Shown here: positions 53,330-61,374 of the stretch, in pieces
How positions within the stretch are numbered: position 1 is the first letter of the stretch
How the letters are laid out: each line of letters begins with the position of its first letter
NCBI RefSeq assembly: GCF_035751725.1
Contig: NZ_CP142104.1
Coordinates: forward strand, 3,472,001 to 3,536,000
Direction: 5' to 3'
Length of the DNA stretch: 64,000 nt
Source of the DNA: Pseudomonas frederiksbergensis
GTDB lineage: Bacteria > Pseudomonadota > Gammaproteobacteria > Pseudomonadales > Pseudomonadaceae
The notes under the pieces: generated by a model
What the model saw: the letters and a program-made list of their open reading frames with translations, nothing else
Databases searched by the model: none
Told to the model about the DNA's origin: nothing
Made by a program: the position numbers and the translations under genes

Positions 53330-55009
53330 TTAGAACGTGGTCTTGACGGAGAAAGCCAGGTAGTCCCGGTCCTTCAACGACTGCTTGTAATTGAACTGGT
53401 TGGCGGCGTTGAGGCTGGTGTCCTCGGGGCCGTAGAAGTGGGTATAGGTCAGCCCCACGGTCACTTGGTCCAGGTAGGTGGCGGATACGCCGATGTTCAT
53501 GTCCCCTCCTCTATCGGGGCCGAACCCGCTGATCACGGCCGACTTGCCCATGGGGAAATAGCTGATGCCCAGCGGCACGCTGATATCGACGCCTGGGAAA
53601 AACTGGCGATAGGTCGGCGTGTACACCAGTTTCAGGCCCAGGCCGTCATCGGTGGCGTTAGGGTCCAGGGCTGCGCGGTTCCTGGTCACGGCCAGCAGGC
53701 GGTTCCAGGCGATCTCACCTACCAGGCTGGCTTCATTGGCGACGAAGGAAGGGCCCAGCGATGCCAGGACGTTGAGGTTGATGTGAGCCGTACGGCCAAC
53801 GGCGTACAGGGCGTCGTCATTGTTGTCCGCGTCGACGCCCGGCAGGACGGTCTGGGCGTTGGACACCAGCGGCATGTTCCAGCGCATCGATGCTTCGCCG
53901 GCAAAGCTGTACTCGTCCACGGAGGTCGCGAAGCTGGCGCCCAGGACACGGATGTCTTCCGGGTAAACCCAGGAATATTCGCCGACTTGCCCGGTACTGA
54001 AGTTCGGCCCGGTGGCATTCGGTTTCAAATACAGCGTTGGGGTTTTCTCGTGGTACTGCAGCGCATACAGGCCGTAATCCGTCGTCCCGGTGTTGTACTT
54101 GAGCTGCAGGCCGCCTTGGCCGGAACTCCTGGCTTTCTTGTCCTTGCCATGGAAAAACGCCGCCGGGCTATTGGCATTCCCGCCCAGGAAATCCGGGAAT
54201 GGCCCGCCGGTGATCAGCCTTTCATTGCCATCGCCGATCGTATCGCTGGTGGAGAAGTAGCTGCCGGCGCCAGGCAAGCGTGTCTCTTCCCACTCCAACT
54301 GGTAGAAAGCGCCCAATGACAGGTCATCGGTCAGTTGGTAGGCGGTCGAGAGTTGATTGACCGGCCGGGTGATTTCCTTGAATTGGGTGTTGGGTACCGA
54401 TTGCGCCTTGACCACGTCCACTGGCGCCATGGCACCGGCAATGCCGTTGCCGCCGAAGAACAGGCTCTCGCCCCAGATCAGGCCGTGGCGCCCGGCGCGA
54501 ACCGACAAGGTACGGTCGGCCAGCTCACCGTTCCAGTAGACGAAGGCATCCAACAGTTCACCGTCACCACCGTGCAGTTGACGGGTATCACTGGTGAACT
54601 CGTTGAACCCCACCGAACGTTGGTTGGCACTGGCCGCGTCGTTGTTATCGTTGCGGTCCTGGTAGACGGTGTCGTACCAGGCGGCACCGCTCAGACGCGC
54701 ACCAAAGTTGTGAAAACCGATGTCCAGCTCGGAAAGAATATCCAGGCGATTGGAGATCAGCCCCTTGCCGAAGTTGTGATCGCCGTCATTCTGGTTCAAC
54801 GCCGTCTGCCCTTCGCTGAGCTTGCTGCTGGGCTCCTTCAGGCGCCAGGCCGCGCTGTACTTCAGCGTGTTGTCCCAGCGCAAGCTGAGATCGGGATTGC
54901 CGGTGTCGATCTGAAACGCCTGGGCTGCCGAAGCGCCAAGCCCCAGGCTGGCCGCAAGGGTCAGGGTGAAGGGGACGCGCCGCGACGCAGCGAACTTGCG
55001 AGTAGCCAT
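53330..55009 (-). CDS. DUF1302 domain-containing protein (outer-membrane beta-barrel-like)
   Basis: 559 residues. A long signal peptide (about 1-31) is followed by FQIDTGNPDLSLRWDNTLKY, the conserved start of DUF1302 proteins. Many alternating aromatic/polar strands follow, and the chain ends in LAFSVKTTF with a terminal Phe, as in outer-membrane barrels. It is probably a channel for hydrophobic substrates. AGAGGG precedes the ATG, and an A-rich leader lies just upstream. Confidence 0.9.
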   Translation of the reverse strand: MATRKFAASRRVPFTLTLAASLGLGASAAQAFQIDTGNPDLSLRWDNTLKYSAAWRLKEPSSKLSEGQTALNQNDGDHNFGKGLISNRLDILSELDIGFHNFGARLSGAAWYDTVYQDRNDNNDAASANQRSVGFNEFTSDTRQLHGGDGELLDAFVYWNGELADRTLSVRAGRHGLIWGESLFFGGNGIAGAMAPVDVVKAQSVPNTQFKEITRPVNQLSTAYQLTDDLSLGAFYQLEWEETRLPGAGSYFSTSDTIGDGNERLITGGPFPDFLGGNANSPAAFFHGKDKKARSSGQGGLQLKYNTGTTDYGLYALQYHEKTPTLYLKPNATGPNFSTGQVGEYSWVYPEDIRVLGASFATSVDEYSFAGEASMRWNMPLVSNAQTVLPGVDADNNDDALYAVGRTAHINLNVLASLGPSFVANEASLVGEIAWNRLLAVTRNRAALDPNATDDGLGLKLVYTPTYRQFFPGVDISVPLGISYFPMGKSAVISGFGPDRGGDMNIGVSATYLDQVTVGLTYTHFYGPEDTSLNAANQFNYKQSLKDRDYLAFSVKTTF

Positions 55010-55021
55010 CGAAGTAACCCT

Positions 55022-55036
55022 CTTTATTGTTGTTGT
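55022..55036 (-). promoter_or_regulatory. Possible Hfq/Crc target before DUF1302 gene
   Basis: Minus strand ACAACAACAATAAAGAGGG, an AAnAAnAA run merging into the ribosome binding site. Confidence 0.45.
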
Positions 55037-55136
55037 ATGTCAGCTCTTCTGGTGAAACCGCGCCCGCAGTCCAACCGGGCCAAGCCTGCACAGGCATGAA
55101 ACATCCTTGGGGAGCGAATTTGGTTTTGCCGGCGTC

Positions 55137-56261
55137 TCAGATAGGCTCTGCCGTGACCTCAAGCATCCGTCTGACCAGGCTGATCCGGTCGAAGCTGCTG
55201 TCGTGGGCCATTTCCTTGTCACCGGCCAGCACCGAGCTTTCGCTGATGAATTTGCAGCGTTCATAACGGCGCGCCATAAAGCGCTCGAGCTGCTGTTCGA
55301 CGCTGCCGCCGCCGGCCAACTCCTCGCCAAGCACGACGGCATCTTCGATGGCCATACCGGCGCCCTGGCCCAAGTGCGGCGTCGTGGCGTGCACTGCATC
55401 GCCAATCAGCACGACACGGCCGCGGTACCAGGGCTCGCTGACGAACACCACCTCCAGCGGCTTGTAGACCACCCGTTCGCTGTCAGTAATTTGCTCGCGC
55501 AGCTCGCCGATCAGCCCGGTGAAACCACTCAGGCGCTGGCGCATTCGGGACGCCAGCGTGGCAGGCTCCACTCTTGGATTGGCGGGTTCGTGGGAGGTCA
55601 TGAACAGGTACATCTGGTCCTGACCCAGCGGCACCAGTCCGGCATTGCCGGCGGGCCCCTGGAAGGTAGCCAGATGATCGATCCCGGCGGCGCGTGGAAA
55701 GTTATAGCGCCACACCGCTTGGCCGGTGAAGCGCGGCAGGTACTGCTCACCGAACAGCAAGCCTCGCAAGTGGGAGTACAGGCCATCGGCGCCCACGACC
55801 AGATCGAAATGGCCGCGACTGCCATCGGTGAACAACACATCAACGCCCTCGCCCATCTGCTCCAGCGTTTCGACGCTCAGGCCCAGACGAATCGAGGCCC
55901 CCAGGGCAATAGTGGTTTCGCTGAGAACTTGATGCAGGGCCAGGCGCGAGATGCCGACATTGGCTGGGTAGTCGGGGCCGGCCAGGCGCTGACCAGGGAT
56001 CCGCGCCAGCTGTTCACCGGCGGTGGTATTGATGGTCACATCCTCAAACGCGTAGGCAGCATCCAGGTAGCCATCCAACACACCCAACTTGGCCATCTCA
56101 CGGACAACGTTACTCTGCTGGATGATGCCAACACCGTAGACGGTCCACTGCGTCTTGAGCTCGACAAGATCGACTTCGATGTCCTGGCGACGCAAAGCGA
56201 TTGCAGCGCATAGACCACCGATACCACCGCCGACGATAAGCACCTTTTTCACTGCGTTCAT
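55137..56261 (-). CDS. FAD-dependent aromatic monooxygenase (copy 2)
   Basis: 374 residues from the ATG at 56261; the frame from 56291 starts inside the A-rich leader and is unlikely. Class A flavoprotein hydroxylase: VLIVGGGIGGLCAAIAL, DG motif VVGADGLYSH and GD motif VLIGDAVHATTPHLGQGAG. It is a paralogue of 33645-34778. A 46-base element shared with the LysR/VOC intergenic region lies about 130 bases upstream, so this gene probably has its own LysR-controlled promoter. Confidence 0.92.
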   Translation of the reverse strand: MNAVKKVLIVGGGIGGLCAAIALRRQDIEVDLVELKTQWTVYGVGIIQQSNVVREMAKLGVLDGYLDAAYAFEDVTINTTAGEQLARIPGQRLAGPDYPANVGISRLALHQVLSETTIALGASIRLGLSVETLEQMGEGVDVLFTDGSRGHFDLVVGADGLYSHLRGLLFGEQYLPRFTGQAVWRYNFPRAAGIDHLATFQGPAGNAGLVPLGQDQMYLFMTSHEPANPRVEPATLASRMRQRLSGFTGLIGELREQITDSERVVYKPLEVVFVSEPWYRGRVVLIGDAVHATTPHLGQGAGMAIEDAVVLGEELAGGGSVEQQLERFMARRYERCKFISESSVLAGDKEMAHDSSFDRISLVRRMLEVTAEPI

Positions 56262-56272
56262 GCTCGTCTCAC

Positions 56273-56289
56273 TCTTATTCTTGTTATTC
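56273..56289 (-). promoter_or_regulatory. Possible Hfq/Crc target before FAD monooxygenase 2
   Basis: Minus strand AATAACAAGAATAAGAG, five AAn units, just before the start region. Part (AACAAGAATAAG) is identical to the sequence at 61043-61059. Confidence 0.5.
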
Positions 56290-56389
56290 ACGCCAGTGTT
56301 CCGCCGGAGCGATCCCAGCCTTTACCACCGGTTGTGTTTGCACGCATTCGGTACCGCTTTGTGTTCACTTTCTCGGCAAAGCAGGCGTT

Positions 56390-56435
56390 TGACTAATCGC
56401 ATGTAGGGATACGATGTATCAGCAACCGCGATACG
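56390..56435 (+). promoter_or_regulatory. Shared regulatory element, copy A (probable LysR site)
   Basis: Aligns without gaps to 57910-57955 with 37 of 46 bases identical. It contains GATAC-GAT-GTATC, an inverted repeat with the T-N11-A layout of LysR boxes. It lies 129 bases before the FAD monooxygenase 2 start. Confidence 0.65.
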
Positions 56436-56439
56436 TTAA

Positions 56440-56802
56440 TCACGATCCATTCGCCTCTAGCTGACCCGCTTCGAGCACCAGCCAATCGGCATCGGCTCGC
56501 CATCCCAGCGCACTCAGGCTTTCCCCCAGGCACGGCCCGTAGACGCACAGACCCGTGCCAGGAAGAAACCGCGCACCATGGGCATAACAGACGATCTGGC
56601 GGCCATCGACGCTGAGGAAACGATCCTTGCGGTACTCAAGGCGCACCGCTAGATGCGGGCAGCTGTTGCGATAGACGCGCACCTCGCCGTCATGGCGCAT
56701 GGCAAACACACTGTCCTTCCCCGTGCCCAGGGGATCGAACCCCCGAGCCTGCCCTTCCACCAGTTCATCCAGGCGACAGAGCACCAGGGCCTCGTGACTC
56801 AT
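56440..56802 (-). CDS. Rieske 2Fe-2S ferredoxin-like protein
   Basis: 120 residues with one Rieske domain: Cys and His in NSCPHLAVRLEY, then Cys and His in IVCYAHGARFLPGTGLC. This is the standard C-x-H ... C-x2-H arrangement (CPH and CYAH). It is a small electron carrier for a multi-component oxygenase. It lies 16 bases downstream of the VOC gene; both follow the LysR-linked promoter. Which oxygenase it serves is not evident; the VanA-like enzymes already have a reductase with its own ferredoxin domain. Confidence 0.9.
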   Translation of the reverse strand: MSHEALVLCRLDELVEGQARGFDPLGTGKDSVFAMRHDGEVRVYRNSCPHLAVRLEYRKDRFLSVDGRQIVCYAHGARFLPGTGLCVYGPCLGESLSALGWRADADWLVLEAGQLEANGS

Positions 56803-56817
56803 GGACGACCTCCGCGC

Positions 56818-57756
56818 TCAGGCCTGCTTGGGCGGCGGGCCGCTCGGGAACCACTTTTCCCGGGAAGTGAACAGGAACAACTGCGAGTTATCCGCCGACA
56901 ACGGCGCCTGGCGCGCTTGCCAGGCGTCATCGTGCTTGTCCATGTCGGCGTCGTATTCGATGTGGCATCCCAGCGGGCTGTTGAAATACCAGAACCAGTT
57001 GGAACCGAAGAGGTGACGGCCCGGCCCCCAGAAACTGGTCCAGCCTTGCTGTTCGAAGCGCCGGCCCGCCAACAGCACTTCCGTGCCGCTGCCCATGTGG
57101 AAGGTGAAGTGCTCGCAACCCTTCATGTGCGGTGGCGTCTGGATCATGAACAGGCAATGATGGTCATCGGAACCGGCCGGACGCATGAACGGGCCCGCAC
57201 CGACAAAGGTGTCAGTGGTCACGAAGCCCAGGCGCTTGTAGAAAACTTCGGCCTTGGCTGCGTCCGGCACGAAATACACTACGTGGGACAGGGTCCGTGG
57301 CAAGGCCTGCATGTCGGGATTGATGCCAGGTTGGTTGACCGGGCGTTGAGGCGCGTGGCCCGGCGCATTGGTCAGATCGGCTGGTGCGCTGTACGCGCGC
57401 CGCACACTGATCTGGAAACCAATGGCAAAGCCCATATCGTCCACGCTGTGCACGGAGCCATCGGCACCGCGGGTCACCGGGCGGTCGCGCCCCAGTTCAT
57501 CGGCGATGGCCTCAAGATCAGCCATGCTTGCCACGCCATAGACGGTTTCACGAATCGAGGGCGCAGGCCCGATGGCCGCCGGCAGACTGGCATCGTCTGC
57601 CCGACGGATAATCACGGCGGTGCCGTCGAGGGCTTCAAAACGACCGCCCTCGCTGTCGACATCGACAGGCAGCAGGCCGTAGTCACGCAGGCAATGAGTA
57701 CAGGCTTGAATGTCGTCGACACCGAAAATAAGGGCGTCAAGGCCAATGATGTTCAT
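56818..57756 (-). CDS. Two-domain VOC protein, extradiol dioxygenase-like
   Basis: 312 residues with two vicinal-oxygen-chelate modules (about 1-125 and 145-290). Iron-ligand candidates are the His in LSHVVYFV, the second His in GCEHFTFHMG and the Glu in GCHIEYDADMD, as in type I extradiol enzymes such as 2,3-dihydroxybiphenyl 1,2-dioxygenase. It is the first gene after the divergent LysR regulator. It probably cleaves a catechol-like ring made by the monooxygenases. Confidence 0.9.
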   Translation of the reverse strand: MNIIGLDALIFGVDDIQACTHCLRDYGLLPVDVDSEGGRFEALDGTAVIIRRADDASLPAAIGPAPSIRETVYGVASMADLEAIADELGRDRPVTRGADGSVHSVDDMGFAIGFQISVRRAYSAPADLTNAPGHAPQRPVNQPGINPDMQALPRTLSHVVYFVPDAAKAEVFYKRLGFVTTDTFVGAGPFMRPAGSDDHHCLFMIQTPPHMKGCEHFTFHMGSGTEVLLAGRRFEQQGWTSFWGPGRHLFGSNWFWYFNSPLGCHIEYDADMDKHDDAWQARQAPLSADNSQLFLFTSREKWFPSGPPPKQA

Positions 57757-58082
57757 TGAGTTACCACTCCATTGTAATTATTCAGCGCAGGCCAGCACCC
57801 CGCTTACGGGAGCAGTGCCAGGCGGTACGCTGCCGAGGCGGGTCTTGGAGTCGATAAAGCGTCACGGCCAACCGACTGTGGGTTGATAGTGAAGGGGTAA
57901 AAACTCACTGACTAATCGCTTGTCGGGATGCGACCTATCGGTAAACGCGATACCTGGCTGCGCAGCACAAGCGCTCTGGAAAATCGAACAGGCATCGCAC
58001 GATTCGCCCACTCACGGCACTTGACGCCGCGATAGGAAGGTCGGAAGGTATTTACAAAATAAATACAAAAATCGAGACCGCC
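57757..58082. other. Divergent LysR/VOC promoter region, 326 bp
   Basis: Contains element copy B (57910-57955) and A-rich sequence before the LysR start; no gene is seen in it. Confidence 0.7.
57910..57955 (+). promoter_or_regulatory. Shared regulatory element, copy B (probable LysR site)
   Basis: TGA-CTA-ATCGC with GAT and CTATC at the same spacing as copy A. It lies 154 bases before the VOC start and 128 bases before the LysR start. Confidence 0.65.
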
Positions 58083-58994
58083 ATGCGTTTTAACCACTTG
58101 GATCTCAACCTCCTGGTGGCGCTGGATGTGTTGCTGGAAGAGCAGAACATCACCCGCGCCGCCGAACGCCTGCACATGACACAATCCGCCACCAGCGGCG
58201 TACTGGGCAGGCTGCGCCTCTACTTCGAAGATGAGCTGCTGGCGCAGGTCGGACGCAAGATGCAGCCCACGCCTTATGCCCGCGAACTGGCGGCGCCGGT
58301 GCGCCAGGTGCTGCTGACGATCCAGTCCTCGATCACCGCCAAACCGGTGTTCGACCCCGCCACCAGCAAGCGTCATTTTCGCCTGATCACCTCGGACTAT
58401 CTGATCAGCGTCCTGTTTGCCCGGGTGATCCAGAAGATCTCCCTGGAAGCACCGCATATCACCTTTGAACTGCTCGGCCCTGGCGACACGTCCACCGAGA
58501 TGCTGATGCGCGGTGAGGCCGACATGATGATCGTGCCTGAACACTACCTGATCGAAGGCCACCCCTCGCAGCTACTGTTTGAAGAAGAACACGTCTGTGT
58601 AGTGTGGGACGGCAACACGTTGGTGGGCGACAGCATCAGCCTCGACCAGTACATCGAGATGGGCCATGTCTCGGTGATTTTTGGCCGCAACCGACAACTG
58701 AGCGTCGAAGAATGGTTGATGAGCCAGTATGGTTTCACCCGCCGCATGGAAGTGGTGACCCATGACTTCAATACTCTGCCGCAGCTGATCGTCGGCACCC
58801 AACGCGTCGCCACCATGCTCCAACGCATGGCCAAGCTCTACGCCAACTACCTGCCGCTACGCATCGTGCAGCCACCAGTAAAAATCCCGGTGATGCGTGA
58901 GTTCATGCTCTGGCATCGGACCATGGAGGGGGATCCGATGCACCGCTGGCTGCGGGCGAAAATCAGCCAGATCATCAACGAACTGGAGCAGTAG
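58083..58994 (+). CDS. LysR family transcriptional regulator (NahR/NodD-like)
   Basis: 303 residues. It opens with MRFNHLDLNLLVALDVLLEE and NITRAAERLHMTQSATSG, the pattern of the NodD/NahR/LinR branch that senses aromatic compounds. The effector domain follows (about 92-295). It is divergent from the VOC/Rieske/FAD-monooxygenase genes and converges on the chemoreceptor gene. It is the best candidate for binding the three conserved elements and activating the aromatic region. Confidence 0.93.
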   Translation: MRFNHLDLNLLVALDVLLEEQNITRAAERLHMTQSATSGVLGRLRLYFEDELLAQVGRKMQPTPYARELAAPVRQVLLTIQSSITAKPVFDPATSKRHFRLITSDYLISVLFARVIQKISLEAPHITFELLGPGDTSTEMLMRGEADMMIVPEHYLIEGHPSQLLFEEEHVCVVWDGNTLVGDSISLDQYIEMGHVSVIFGRNRQLSVEEWLMSQYGFTRRMEVVTHDFNTLPQLIVGTQRVATMLQRMAKLYANYLPLRIVQPPVKIPVMREFMLWHRTMEGDPMHRWLRAKISQIINELEQ

Positions 58995-59017
58995 TTACTG
59001 CGCTAGCCAAAGGCGAG

Positions 59018-60949
59018 TCACGTTCGAAAGTGCCCGACGGCCGCTTTGAGCTCGCCGCCAACCCGTTGCAAGTCGGCCGTTGAGCCTTGCAATTTCAGGC
59101 TTTCCCTGGCGCTTCCTTCGGCCACTTCCCGCACCCGCGTCATGCTCTGGCTGACTTGCTCGGCCACCACGCTCTGCTGTTCGGCGGCCGCGGCGATCTG
59201 CTGGTTCATCTGCTCGATGCTGGACACCGCCCGGGTGATCCGCGCCAGCGCCTGGGAGGCTTGCGCCGCAAGCACCACCGTTTCATCGCTCAGCACATGG
59301 CTGCCTTGCAAGCGCTCGGCGGCGTGTTGGGCTACAGCGCTCAGACGAACGATCAACCCTTCGATTTCCGTGGTTGATCGCTGGGTACGCCGTGCCAGGC
59401 CACGCACCTCATCGGCGACCACGGCGAAGCCACGTCCCTGCTCGCCCGCCCGCGCGGCCTCGATGGCGGCATTGAGCGCCAGCAGGTTGGTCTGCTCGGC
59501 CACCGCCTTGATCACATCGAGCACACCTCCAATCGCCGCGCTCTCCACCAATAGCGACCGCATGGCTTCAGCGCAACCGCCCATTTCCACAGCCAAATGG
59601 TCAATCTTGTCACTCGCCTGACGCACCAACTCATCGCCCTCACGCGCCTGTTGGTCGGCATGCGCCACCGCTTCGCTGGCTTGACCCGAGTTGCGCGCGA
59701 CTTCCTGCGCTGTGGCGGCCATCTGTTGCATGGCGGTGGCGGCCAGCTCGGTTTCCTGGCGTTGGTGTTCGACACCACGGCTGTTACTCAGGGTCACTTC
59801 GGCCAGGCTGCCGGCCATGCCGTTGAGCGAACCGACACCGCGGTCGATGCGTCCGACCAAACCGCGCAGGCTGCCCAGCATGTTGCCCACGGTGCCCAAC
59901 AGTTGACCCAACTCATCACGACGACCACTGCCTGCCGGCGGATCACTCAGGTCCCCCGCCGCCACGCGTTGGACCAACTGCACAGCCTGGCGCAACGGCT
60001 GCACAATCAAGTGACGGATCAGCAGACTAGCGCCAATGCCCAAGGCGAGCGCCAGAACGGTGATCAACCCCAATTGGCGATCGGCATCGCGATTATCGTC
60101 CAGGACCGCCTGCCTTTGCTGCTCATCGGCCTGGGCCAGCAGCTGGCTGACCTGCTCAATTTGCGCACTCATCGCCGCACTGCTTTGCGCACTTTGCTCA
60201 CGGCTGTCGACGAACTCGAGAAAGGCTTTGCGGTAGTCGCCCAAGGCAGTGTTCGCCTCCTGCAGCGACGCACCTTGCTGCTCGTCAAGATCGAGCGCCT
60301 GCATGGCGGCCAGCAGGTCACTCATGCTCATTTCCCAGTCGCTGCGGTAACGCTCCTCGCCATCGAGCGAGTAGTACAGCTCGCTGTCACGCAGCTTGGC
60401 GAGCTTGTCCCGCAGCGCGGTCGTCTGCTCAAGCAAAACCATCTGATCGCTGCTCGGCGGCGTCCCCTGCCCTAACCGAGCATTAAGCGCATCCAGTTGG
60501 TCGAGAAACAGTAGGGTAAAACTGTCGCCAGCCGTCTGCGCCCGTGCCTGCATGCGCAGGCGCGTTTCGCGAGCCCGACGCAACGAATCGGCATAGCCGA
60601 GGAACTGCTCCAGGTAAGCGCTGACGGCTGTGCGAACCGCGGTGTGCGTTGCGCTGTTGGTCGGGTGATCATCGAGTTGCCGATTTAGTTTTCCAATCGT
60701 CTCGCGGACTTGCTCCAGGCGCTGCGGGGCGAGATCCAGGGCGAATGCTTTCTCGTCGATACGCGCACGCAGGATCAGGGCCTGAACCGCTGACGCCTGA
60801 CGCGACTGCTCCCCACGTTGCTGCAGCACACCCAGGGAACGAAAAGCCGTGAGCGCTACTCCCAAAGTAACCAGCAGCACCAAGCCAAAGCCCAGCAATA
60901 GCTTGGCCCCCACCGACAGATTTCCGAGAACGCGATTCAATATGAGCAT
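59018..60949 (-). CDS. Methyl-accepting chemotaxis protein
   Basis: 643 residues from the ATG at 60949 (GAGGGA 6 bases upstream). TM1 (about 10-35) and a periplasmic all-helical ligand domain of about 250 residues, long enough for a helical bimodular (HBM) type as in PcaY-like aromatic-acid receptors. TM2 (about 295-318), HAMP and a signalling hairpin with [20 protein letters not shown] follow. Its position at the end of an aromatic cluster suggests taxis toward the substrate. A 31-codon ORF overlaps its start. Confidence 0.94.
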   Translation of the reverse strand: MLILNRVLGNLSVGAKLLLGFGLVLLVTLGVALTAFRSLGVLQQRGEQSRQASAVQALILRARIDEKAFALDLAPQRLEQVRETIGKLNRQLDDHPTNSATHTAVRTAVSAYLEQFLGYADSLRRARETRLRMQARAQTAGDSFTLLFLDQLDALNARLGQGTPPSSDQMVLLEQTTALRDKLAKLRDSELYYSLDGEERYRSDWEMSMSDLLAAMQALDLDEQQGASLQEANTALGDYRKAFLEFVDSREQSAQSSAAMSAQIEQVSQLLAQADEQQRQAVLDDNRDADRQLGLITVLALALGIGASLLIRHLIVQPLRQAVQLVQRVAAGDLSDPPAGSGRRDELGQLLGTVGNMLGSLRGLVGRIDRGVGSLNGMAGSLAEVTLSNSRGVEHQRQETELAATAMQQMAATAQEVARNSGQASEAVAHADQQAREGDELVRQASDKIDHLAVEMGGCAEAMRSLLVESAAIGGVLDVIKAVAEQTNLLALNAAIEAARAGEQGRGFAVVADEVRGLARRTQRSTTEIEGLIVRLSAVAQHAAERLQGSHVLSDETVVLAAQASQALARITRAVSSIEQMNQQIAAAAEQQSVVAEQVSQSMTRVREVAEGSARESLKLQGSTADLQRVGGELKAAVGHFRT

Positions 60950-61032
60950 GTCCAGTCCCTCGCACGGTCGTGGAAAAACAGCCTGCCCTTGGCGCACAGG
61001 CTGATCGCTGTGCCGGATCTGGACTCACTCAT
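60937..61032 (-). CDS. Possible 31-codon leader ORF overlapping the chemoreceptor start
   Basis: An ATG at 61032 preceded by AATAAGG about 9 bases away; it ends 12 bases inside the chemoreceptor gene in another frame (ends DWTCSY). It may couple or restrict receptor translation. No homology is recognised. Confidence 0.3.
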   Translation of the reverse strand: MSESRSGTAISLCAKGRLFFHDRARDWTCSY

Positions 61033-61042
61033 CTGCCGATAC

Positions 61043-61059
61043 CTTATTCTTGTTGTTGT
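61043..61059 (-). promoter_or_regulatory. Possible Hfq/Crc target in the chemoreceptor leader
   Basis: Minus strand ACAACAACAAGAATAAGG, four consecutive AAn units before the 31-codon ORF. Confidence 0.45.
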
Positions 61060-61143
61060 GTGCCCCAAACGCCAACCGACGGCGCGGTTCAGCGCCAACT
61101 CTAGTGAGTCGGACCTCAACGACACCAATCACATCCTGCGTTA

Positions 61144-61184
61144 TGAGCCATCGCAAAGCACGATGGTAGGTATCCGGATTTGCG
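61144..61184 (+). promoter_or_regulatory. Shared regulatory element, copy C (weaker)
   Basis: Matches copies A and B at TGA-N3-ATCGC-N7-GAT-N5-GTATC-N7-GCG with the same spacing throughout. It lies in the 342 bp between the chemoreceptor leader and the C-C hydrolase gene (61033-61374), which otherwise has no gene. Confidence 0.5.
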
Positions 61185-61374
61185 GCTTGAGCGGTGCGTA
61201 GCCCCCTTGGACCAACGGTGCACACGGCTCTATCTCCGTTCGCAATACCTCCCATCCCGACTCGCGATTGGCCAAACAAGGGGCCTGCCCTTAGCCTGCT
61301 TCGAACCGTCAGGTCTGGCTATTCCCGCTCCGGACCTGGTCGCCCGCTTTGCTTGCACAAGGACAATAACAATC

